From contig JALWYP010000428.1 in the NCBI GenBank assembly GCA_026992695.1, positions 1 through 12,737 of the forward strand: a stretch of 12,737 nucleotides of DNA. The letters are read 5' to 3'. Of this stretch, positions 6,502 through 12,737 are shown piece after piece. Made by a program: the position numbers and the translations under genes. The notes under the pieces were generated by a model, which saw only the letters and a program-made list of their open reading frames with translations, had not been told where the DNA came from and ran no database searches. Positions within the stretch are counted from its first letter, which is position 1. Each line of letters starts with the position of its first letter. This DNA is from Flavobacteriaceae bacterium. GTDB taxonomy: Bacteria > Bacteroidota > Bacteroidia > Flavobacteriales > Flavobacteriaceae.

Positions 6502-7476
6502 TTATTCTTTTTTAAATAGTAATGTCCCTCGTTGGTACTTTGTAAAATCAGAAATTTTATAGGTATTTTTATAATGATTTAAGATATCAGGATGTATTTT
6601 TAATTCTTTATTAAGCCTGTTCTCTCTATAATTTTCTCCTATAAAATTTAATACTTTTAAAGAATTTAAATCACAAAGTTCAAAATAATACATGTAGCTA
6701 AGCCTATTAGTGTATGCGATGGAATTGCCTGCCCAAAATAGCCAAAATTTATCTGAATATTTCAAAAAATTGAATAACGAAATACTTTTGTCTTCAAAAA
6801 ATCCCGTATTTGCAAAATGATCTATAAAATTTATAGTGTGAATTGAATATCCGTTTTTGGTTAACCAAACACCTGTTTTTTTAAACAATTCTTGTAATAT
6901 TTTAGGTTTAATATGTTCTAAAACTACTTGCGAATAAATATAATCAAATTGTAAGTTGAGACTTTCAATGTCTTTAAAAGTATATTCTGGTATATAAGTA
7001 ATGTTTGCTTTTAAAAGCAATTGTTTTAAATTTATACAAGTTAACAGATTTTTTATTTTTTGTTTAATACCTTCTTTTGGCTTCTTACATTCTTTTGAAA
7101 GTTCATTTAAAATAGTTTCATCTAATAAAAATTTAAGTTGCTTTTTTACCGTTTTAAAATCTAAATCCTCTGTAATATCAACGGTAATGATTTTTTTATA
7201 TCCCAACAAGTATAATGTAATAGGTGAAATTAATGAATAACCGGTTCCTATTTCAAGAGCGTATTCCTTAGAAACAGGCTTTGGAATTAATTTGTATTTT
7301 CTTAAACATTCATAAAACTGATAGTTACAAACATTTTTATTATAATTTGACTGTAGTTTTGCATGCAAATGGTTTATTTTATCTCCCATCTTGGTCTTAG
7401 ATAAAATAATCTGAAGTGCTGCCTTGATTTTCCAGTTCAATTTTTTCTTTGTTTTTGTTCTCGATAATAACGCCAC
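6502..7476 (-). CDS. SAM-dependent methyltransferase, surface-glycan-cluster type
   Basis: This 324-aa protein has a class I (Rossmann) methyltransferase core. Motif I is ALEIGTGYS (73-81), followed by an acidic strand end (IITVDITED) and the post-core strand FDYIYSQVVLEHI (177-189). The C-terminal half holds IDHFANTG, then SLFNFLKYSDKFW and TNRLSYMYYFEL. From memory, this type of segment is frequent in methyltransferases of polysaccharide or glycan gene clusters. The N-terminal 60 residues are Lys-rich and helical. It starts 7 bases after the radical SAM gene and is the last gene of the cassette; it has no promoter of its own. Hand counts of 60-base blocks give about 18-33% GC, against about 38-45% in the radical SAM gene, and Asn, Lys and Ile are frequent, which suggests later acquisition. 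The substrate is unknown. Confidence 0.8.
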   Translation of the reverse strand: MALLSRTKTKKKLNWKIKAALQIILSKTKMGDKINHLHAKLQSNYNKNVCNYQFYECLRKYKLIPKPVSKEYALEIGTGYSLISPITLYLLGYKKIITVDITEDLDFKTVKKQLKFLLDETILNELSKECKKPKEGIKQKIKNLLTCINLKQLLLKANITYIPEYTFKDIESLNLQFDYIYSQVVLEHIKPKILQELFKKTGVWLTKNGYSIHTINFIDHFANTGFFEDKSISLFNFLKYSDKFWLFWAGNSIAYTNRLSYMYYFELCDLNSLKVLNFIGENYRENRLNKELKIHPDILNHYKNTYKISDFTKYQRGTLLFKKE

Positions 7477-7483
7477 ATAAAAC

Positions 7484-8947
7484 TTAATTGTTTACATGCG
7501 CCATTTTTTCTAATACAACACGATCTCTTAAACTACTTGGTAAATAATAAAAATACAATAACATGGTGCGCAGTCTGCTTGTTGTAATAGAAAACGGATT
7601 TTTTAAACTTTGCTTAAAAACCGAAACGGCTTGGCTTTTTCGGTAAACCTTGTGTACGTAACGATGTAATTTTTTGTAATAATTGGAGTTATAAGTTCCT
7701 TGAAACAGCATGGCTAAATCGTCGGAGTCTGTCCAATTGGCTTTTGCTTTTAAATCTTCTTTTACCAACTCGTAAAACTTAGTGCCAGGCAAGGGATACG
7801 AAACCGAAATGCCAATATTATCGGGCTGCAATTTTTTAATCATTTTTATGGTTTTGGCAATATCCTTTTTGGTTTCGCCCAAATACCCAAACTGAATAAA
7901 AAATGCCACTCGTACTCCTTTTTCTTTTAAGAGCTTTGTTGCGGTATAAATTTGCTCCAATTTAGTGCCTTTATCCATTGCATCCAGTATTTTTTGCGAA
8001 CCGCTTTCGGCACCTACCCATACTTCTTTTAAGCCGCTTTCTGCTAACGCATCAATCGTATCTTCTTTTAACAACAAATCTACCCTGCTTTGAATAACAT
8101 ACGAGATATGTAAATTTTCTTTTTTTAACAACCGGTTAAATTCTTGTACCCATCCGGGTTTCAGCCCAAAAATGTCATCGCACATCCAGTAATTGGTTGC
8201 TCCGTAATTTTGTTTTAAATAATTAATTTGGTTTATAATGTATTGGGGCGAATGGGAGTTGTATCGGTTTCCGTAAATGGGTTTGGCGCACCAGTTGCAT
8301 TTGTATGGGCATCCTCTCGTGGTTGCCATATTTAAACTAAAGGGTTTGCCACCTTCTTTCCAAATGGCTTTATATGCATCTATGTTAACCAAATCCCACG
8401 CAGGTAAAGGAAGTTCATCTAAGTCTGTCAACACCTGTCTGGAGGGAGTAGTATAAAACTCCTTTTCTTGTTTAAAGACAATTCCCTTTACCGCATCAAC
8501 CGGTTTTTTTTCTTCTAAAGTTTTTATTAATTCGTTTAAAGTTAATTCTCCCTCTCCTTTTATTACATAATCGGCTCCTGCTTGGAGGTATTTTTGGTAA
8601 TGATCGGTACTGTCGCTACTGTTTACTATTACGGTACAGCCATATTTTTTTCCCAAACCTATCATTTTAAAAGCGGCTTCCCGCATATTGGTAAGGCACA
8701 TTTTGGTTAAATAATTAAAACCATCGTCATATAGCACCAAAAACCGGGGTTTTTCTTTCTGTAAAATGGTTTCAATTTCGTTAGGCTTGCTACGTAAATT
8801 GGTGTCAAACAAATCCACACGAAACCCTTTCTCTCGCATCATAGACGCTGCATAAATAGTACCTAATGGCGGATAGGGAGTTTTGTTATCCCATTGTTTT
8901 TTATCCAACGGGTAATAATAGGAATGTGAAAAGAGGATATCAAGCAT
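7484..8947 (-). CDS. Cobalamin-binding-domain radical SAM enzyme
   Basis: This 487-aa protein has the two-domain layout of B12-binding radical SAM proteins. Residues 1-150 form a Rossmann-like cobalamin domain (PYPPLGTIYAASMMREKGF, then GCTVIVNSSDSTDHYQ, AGADYVIKGEGELTLNEL). The radical SAM barrel follows, with the 4Fe-4S motif CPYKCNWC (Cys 213, 217, 220), the acidic strand VWVGAESGSQ (309-318) and YPLPGTKFYELV (384-395). The DxHxxG lower-ligand motif is absent, as in many members of this class. The C-terminal 90 residues are basic with a hydrophobic patch (TMLLYFYYLP). Relatives include methylases and cyclases acting on unactivated carbon or phosphorus, but the substrate here cannot be told. 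The ATG overlaps the upstream gene by 8 bases, implying translational coupling. Confidence 0.88.
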   Translation of the reverse strand: MLDILFSHSYYYPLDKKQWDNKTPYPPLGTIYAASMMREKGFRVDLFDTNLRSKPNEIETILQKEKPRFLVLYDDGFNYLTKMCLTNMREAAFKMIGLGKKYGCTVIVNSSDSTDHYQKYLQAGADYVIKGEGELTLNELIKTLEEKKPVDAVKGIVFKQEKEFYTTPSRQVLTDLDELPLPAWDLVNIDAYKAIWKEGGKPFSLNMATTRGCPYKCNWCAKPIYGNRYNSHSPQYIINQINYLKQNYGATNYWMCDDIFGLKPGWVQEFNRLLKKENLHISYVIQSRVDLLLKEDTIDALAESGLKEVWVGAESGSQKILDAMDKGTKLEQIYTATKLLKEKGVRVAFFIQFGYLGETKKDIAKTIKMIKKLQPDNIGISVSYPLPGTKFYELVKEDLKAKANWTDSDDLAMLFQGTYNSNYYKKLHRYVHKVYRKSQAVSVFKQSLKNPFSITTSRLRTMLLYFYYLPSSLRDRVVLEKMAHVNN

Positions 8948-9848
8948 GTTCCTTAGGTAAATGAATGTTATACTTGCATTGGTACTCTTCGTACTTTTTA
9001 TTTAAACGGTTTATTACCTGTTTTTGAAAATTTAACGGATGGTGTTTCGATACATTTTGAGTAGATTTTAAGGCTACATTAAATTGGCGTTCATCCATTT
9101 TATTGAACTTTTGTTTCCATCTTTTGTAGGTAAGGCGTAAAAATAAAGTATCAATATAATCCCCGATTTTTGTATTTAAAACTTTTTCGGCAAGACGGGT
9201 AATAAGCGGTTTTTTTACTTCTGAAAGATTTTGCAACGGTTGGGAAGAACTAAAATTAGGCATAAATGAAAAAGCCCACGTATTTTGCTTGTAAAACTCA
9301 TGGAAACTTCCGTTGCCGAACATAGGAATAAGTGTTACCAGCTCGGTTGCCGTAAACCGGTTTTTTTCTTCAATTTCTAACGAGTTGGAAGCAATAAAGT
9401 AGTTTACACAAAAATACTTTCGGGAGTTTAATAAAAAAATCTTTTTGTATAAAATTAAAAAAGTACGGGCAATCCACAATCGTTTGGGTGCAGTAATGAT
9501 AAAAAAATCGATATCGCCGTCATCGTCGTAAAAACCTTTTGATAAAGACCCGGATATTCCCACTCCTTCAACATAAGGAAAACGAGCTATAAACTTAGAT
9601 ACTTTTTGTGCTTTGGTGAAAATTTTATTGGCTCTTTTGTTTCCTGTAATACGCCTTTCTACCAGTTGGGGATTGTTTTCACAAAGGTAAAAATCAGCTA
9701 TTTTATACACCACTTTATCGTCTACCAAAGCCTGTAACTCTTTCTTAACCTTGGGTTTATCTTTAATTTCAGAAAAAGCAAAAATTTCCTCTTCGGTAAG
9801 CGGATACCGAAATAACGAAAAGTACAAAAGTGGCTTTAAAAGCGTCAA
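8940..9848 (-). CDS. Winged-helix plus nucleotidyltransferase-fold protein
   Basis: This protein of about 302 aa begins with a probable winged-helix domain ([20 protein letters not shown] to about residue 60). A polymerase-beta-type nucleotidyltransferase core follows, with [20 protein letters not shown] (residues 97-116) supplying the GS...DxD motif (Asp 112 and 114). Next come [18 protein letters not shown] and [14 protein letters not shown], then a basic C-terminal helical region (about 235-300). Such folds transfer nucleoside monophosphates to proteins, small molecules or RNA; the target is unknown. There is no ATG in a sensible place. I choose the TTG at 9848 because it follows an A8 run and leaves a compact winged-helix N-terminus; GTG at 9872 or TTG at 9935 are alternatives that add poorly conserved-looking residues. 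It is the first gene of the three-gene minus-strand cassette. Confidence 0.8.
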   Translation of the reverse strand: MTLLKPLLYFSLFRYPLTEEEIFAFSEIKDKPKVKKELQALVDDKVVYKIADFYLCENNPQLVERRITGNKRANKIFTKAQKVSKFIARFPYVEGVGISGSLSKGFYDDDGDIDFFIITAPKRLWIARTFLILYKKIFLLNSRKYFCVNYFIASNSLEIEEKNRFTATELVTLIPMFGNGSFHEFYKQNTWAFSFMPNFSSSQPLQNLSEVKKPLITRLAEKVLNTKIGDYIDTLFLRLTYKRWKQKFNKMDERQFNVALKSTQNVSKHHPLNFQKQVINRLNKKYEEYQCKYNIHLPKEHA

Positions 9849-9974
9849 TTCTTTTTTTTGGACAAGATACACGTTACATCTTAAAAATAAAACCGTTTTG
9901 GGATAATTTACCCTACCCTTATAAGAAAAAAACAAAAACCTTAATATGCTACTTTTTCACTTCACCAAAAACCG

Positions 9975-9982
9975 TATCTTTG
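9975..9982 (+). promoter_or_regulatory. -7 box of the asnS promoter
   Basis: A perfect TATCTTTG lies 24 bases before the asnS ATG at 10007. The expected -33 region (about 9949-9957) holds only a T-run and no TTG, so the promoter is recognised mainly from its -7 box. It supports the downstream start over an in-frame extension to 9830. Confidence 0.55.
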
Positions 9983-10006
9983 CCGTCTATTAAAATAAAA
10001 AGACGA

Positions 10007-11452
10007 ATGGAGCAAGAAAAAAATGTTGTTCAGTTATTAAAAAGCACCCCTTCCACCGTAGCGGTATCTGTAAATGGCTGGGTGCGTTCGTTTAGAAGCA
10101 ATCGGTTTATTGCTTTAAACGATGGTTCTACCATAAAAAACATACAATGTGTTGTAGATTTTGAAAACTTTAAAGAAACCTTACTAAAAAAGATAACGGT
10201 TGGAGCCGCCATTAAAGTAACAGGACTTTTGGTAGAAAGTCAAGGAAGCGGACAACAAGTAGAAATACAAGTTTCTAAAATAGAAATTCTTGGCGAGGCA
10301 AATCCCGAAGAGGTAAAACTAACCATCCTGCAACCCAAACGCCATACGCTGGAAAAACTACGGGAACAAGCACACCTTCGTATTCGTACCAATACGATGA
10401 GTGCTGTAATGCGTACCCGCTCTAAACTAGCTTTTGCGGTACACCAATATTTTCAGGAAAACGGATTTTATTATATGAATACTCCCATTATCACCGGAAG
10501 CGATGCCGAAGGTGCCGGAGAAATGTTTCATGTAACTTCATTAGATTTAAAAAACCCGCCACTGGATGAAAACGGAGAAATAGATTATAAACAAGACTTT
10601 TTTGGAAAAGAAACCAACCTAACCGTAAGCGGGCAATTAGAAGGTGAAACCTATGCTATGGGATTGGGAAAAATTTACACATTCGGACCTACTTTTAGAG
10701 CCGAAAACTCAAACACCTCGCGACATTTAGCCGAGTTTTGGATGATTGAACCCGAAATGGCTTTTTATAACTTGGCACAAAATATGGATCTTGCCGAAGA
10801 TTTTATCAAATATGTGGTTAATTATGCGTTAGAAAATTGTGAAGATGATTTAGAATTTTTAGAAAACAGGTTGTTACAAGAAGAAAAAGCCAAACCCCAA
10901 AACGAGCGTAGTGAGATGAGTTTACGTGAAAAACTAAGCTTTATCACCGAAAATAATTTTAAACGAGTAAGCTATACCGAAGCCATCGAAATTCTAAAAA
11001 ACTCCAAGCCTAATAAAAAGAAAAAATTTAAGTATTTAATTGAAGATTGGGGAGCCGACCTGCAAAGCGAACACGAACGCTTTTTGGTAGAAAAACACTT
11101 TAAATGTCCGGTAATATTATTTGATTATCCGGCAAGTATCAAAGCCTTTTATATGCGTTTAAATGATGACGGAAAAACCGTAAGAGCAATGGACGTTTTA
11201 TTTCCGGGAATAGGTGAAATTGTAGGTGGTTCGCAACGGGAAGAACGCTACGATGTGCTAAAAGAAAAAATAGCTGCGATGGGAATAGACGAAAAAGAAT
11301 TATGGTGGTATCTGGATTTACGAAAATTTGGCACTTGCGTGCATAGCGGATTTGGTCTTGGATTTGAACGATTGGTACAATTTGTAACCGGAATGACAAA
11401 CATTAGAGATGTTATTCCTTATCCCAGGTTTCCGGGGCATGCCGAGTTTTAA
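10007..11452 (+). CDS. asnS: Asparaginyl-tRNA synthetase
   Basis: This 481-aa class IIb synthetase attaches asparagine to tRNA-Asn in the cytoplasm. The N-terminal OB-fold anticodon domain is at about 17-95 ([20 protein letters not shown]). The catalytic core carries [17 protein letters not shown] (123-139), [13 protein letters not shown] (162-174), the [20 protein letters not shown] segment (208-227), motif 2 [20 protein letters not shown] (230-249) and motif 3 [17 protein letters not shown] (447-463). It ends in [16 protein letters not shown], typical of AsnRS. The frame is open upstream to 9830, but that would swallow the promoter; [11 protein letters not shown] is the natural N-terminus. 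A strong terminator follows. A dedicated AsnRS argues for direct Asn-tRNA charging rather than reliance on the transamidation route alone. Confidence 0.97.
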   Translation: MEQEKNVVQLLKSTPSTVAVSVNGWVRSFRSNRFIALNDGSTIKNIQCVVDFENFKETLLKKITVGAAIKVTGLLVESQGSGQQVEIQVSKIEILGEANPEEVKLTILQPKRHTLEKLREQAHLRIRTNTMSAVMRTRSKLAFAVHQYFQENGFYYMNTPIITGSDAEGAGEMFHVTSLDLKNPPLDENGEIDYKQDFFGKETNLTVSGQLEGETYAMGLGKIYTFGPTFRAENSNTSRHLAEFWMIEPEMAFYNLAQNMDLAEDFIKYVVNYALENCEDDLEFLENRLLQEEKAKPQNERSEMSLREKLSFITENNFKRVSYTEAIEILKNSKPNKKKKFKYLIEDWGADLQSEHERFLVEKHFKCPVILFDYPASIKAFYMRLNDDGKTVRAMDVLFPGIGEIVGGSQREERYDVLKEKIAAMGIDEKELWWYLDLRKFGTCVHSGFGLGFERLVQFVTGMTNIRDVIPYPRFPGHAEF

Positions 11453-11480
11453 AATAGCAATTCTAACAAACTAATTTTTT

Positions 11481-11520
11481 AAAAACAATCTATTTAATAG
11501 TGTAAGTAGATTGTTTTTTT
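11481..11520 (+). terminator. Intrinsic terminator of asnS
   Basis: AAAAACAATCTATTTA (11481-11496) pairs with TAAGTAGATTGTTTTT (11503-11518) as a 16-bp stem with one T-G wobble and a 6-base loop, then runs on in T. The A-tract facing the T-tract gives the classic shape. It starts 28 bases after the asnS stop and separates asnS from rpoN. Confidence 0.85.
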
Positions 11521-11547
11521 TAATTTTATCAAATAGTAATTAAACGT

Positions 11548-12737
11548 ATGCTCAAACAACAATTAAATCTCAAGCTTTCGCAAAAACTGTCTCCACAGCA
11601 AATTCAGTTAATGAAACTGATACAGCTGCCTACGCAAGCATTTGAGCAACGAATTAACCAAGAACTAGAAGAAAATCCTGCGTTAGAAGGTGGTAAAGAA
11701 GAGACTAATGACGAGTTTGAAGATGAATTTAAACAAGAAGAAACAACAGATTATGACGAAGGCACGGAAGTTATTGAAACCGATATTAATATTGATGATT
11801 ATTTAAGCGACGATGATACACCCAGTTATAAATTATCCTCAAACAATTATAGTGCAGATGATGAAGAAAAGCAAATTCCGTATGCTTCGGGGACATCGTT
11901 TAACCAATATTTACTGCAACAGCTTAATACGTATCGGTTAAGTGAGGAAGAAAAAATTATTGCTGAGTTTTTAATAGGTAGTGTAGACGAAGGCGGTTAT
12001 ATTAGACGAGATATTTTAGACATTGTAGATGATTTAGCCTTTACCCAAAACGTTTATACCACTGAAGAACAAGTAAAAAAAATATTAAAAATTGTTCAAC
12101 AATTGGATCCTCCCGGAGTTGGAGCACAAAACCTTCAAGAGTGTTTATTGTTACAATTAAAGCGAAAAGAACAAACCCCTTCGGTACAATTAGCAAGTAA
12201 AATTTTATTAGAGGCTTTTGATCATTTTACAAAAAAACACTACAAAAAATTACTTCAAAAATTTGATATTTCTGAACAACAATTACGAGATGCCATTCAC
12301 GAAATTGAAAACTTAAACCCACGCCCGGGCGGAAGCTACTCGGGAAACACTAAAATAGTACAACACATTGTACCCGATTTTGCTATTAAAATAGTGGATG
12401 GCGAACTGGAGTTAACCCTCAACGGAAGAAATGCCCCCGAATTACACATTTCACACGATTATACCGAAATGCTCAAGGGTTATAAAGAGTCTAAAACCAA
12501 AACAAAATCTCAAAATGATGCCGTACAATTCATTAAACAAAAGTTAGACGCAGCAAAATGGTTTATAGATGCAATTAAACAACGTCAACAAACGCTGTAT
12601 GTAACAATGAATGCCATAATGGAACATCAAAAAGAATATTTTTTAACAGGTGATGAACGAAAACTGAAACCCATGATTTTAAAAGATATTGCCGAAAAAA
12701 TAGGAATGGATGTCTCCACTGTTTCACGAGTTGCAAA
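11548..12737 (+). CDS. rpoN: RNA polymerase sigma-54 factor (3' end missing)
   Basis: The first 396 codons are present and the frame is open to the right edge. RpoN directs RNA polymerase to -24/-12 promoters and needs AAA+ activators to start transcription. Region I is the Gln/Leu-rich activator-contact segment (MLKQQLNLKLSQKLSPQQIQ through ELEENPALE, residues 1-47). Region II is an acidic linker (about 50-110, rich in Asp and Glu). The core-binding domain follows (SFNQYLLQQL, GSVDEGGYI, QQLDPPGVGAQNLQECLLLQ, ENLNPRPGG). The helix-turn-helix begins at LKDIAEKIGMDVSTVSRVA at the window edge; the RpoN box must lie beyond. The family is usually about 480-490 aa. No full TAnnTTTG box precedes the gene; TAATTTTA at 11521-11528 is the nearest match. 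Confidence 0.95.
   Translation, partial: MLKQQLNLKLSQKLSPQQIQLMKLIQLPTQAFEQRINQELEENPALEGGKEETNDEFEDEFKQEETTDYDEGTEVIETDINIDDYLSDDDTPSYKLSSNNYSADDEEKQIPYASGTSFNQYLLQQLNTYRLSEEEKIIAEFLIGSVDEGGYIRRDILDIVDDLAFTQNVYTTEEQVKKILKIVQQLDPPGVGAQNLQECLLLQLKRKEQTPSVQLASKILLEAFDHFTKKHYKKLLQKFDISEQQLRDAIHEIENLNPRPGGSYSGNTKIVQHIVPDFAIKIVDGELELTLNGRNAPELHISHDYTEMLKGYKESKTKTKSQNDAVQFIKQKLDAAKWFIDAIKQRQQTLYVTMNAIMEHQKEYFLTGDERKLKPMILKDIAEKIGMDVSTVSRVA

Noticed and set aside
9830..10006. N-terminal extension of asnS by 59 residues
   Set aside because: It would run through the TATCTTTG promoter box and overlap the divergent gene. The residues do not resemble AsnRS, whose usual length starts at 10007.
11139..11399. 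86-aa minus-strand open frame opposite the asnS 3' part
   Set aside because: It lies opposite the conserved catalytic motifs of asnS and has no features of its own.
11521..11528. TAATTTTA as an rpoN -7 box
   Set aside because: The final G is replaced by A and no TTG lies at the right distance, because that region is the asnS terminator. Too weak to call.

Overview
The window looks like chromosomal DNA of a low-GC Flavobacteriaceae member (phylum Bacteroidota). The evidence is a Bat (Bacteroides aerotolerance) operon, perfect TAnnTTTG -7 promoter boxes in front of several genes, A-rich start regions without Shine-Dalgarno motifs, and an asnS-rpoN pair. The genus cannot be told from the sequence.

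Layout. Positions 1-4100 (+) hold the 3' part of batB followed by batC, batD and batE, packed with overlaps or a 2-base gap, so they form one translationally coupled operon for an envelope-associated VWA/TPR complex. A 66-aa two-helix membrane protein (+, own promoter) converges on cvpA (-). A 118-aa conserved hypothetical protein (+) diverges from cvpA across a 75-base region with back-to-back -7 boxes. pheS (+, own promoter, no pheT beside it) comes next.

Positions 6502 to about 9848 (-) hold a three-gene cassette between pheS and asnS. In transcription order it encodes a winged-helix plus nucleotidyltransferase-fold protein, a cobalamin-binding-type radical SAM enzyme, and a class I SAM methyltransferase. 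The first pair overlaps by 8 bases and the second pair is 7 bases apart. The methyltransferase gene is visibly more AT-rich than its partners and resembles methyltransferases of surface-glycan clusters. I do not recognise this trio as a described pathway, and it is the best candidate for new biology here.

After it come asnS (+) with a strong intrinsic terminator and the first 396 codons of rpoN (sigma-54), which runs off the right edge. Apart from the cassette and the two small unknown proteins, the window is ordinary core-genome content. No tRNA, rRNA, CRISPR array or insertion sequence was seen, and no gene-free stretch exceeds 300 bases.
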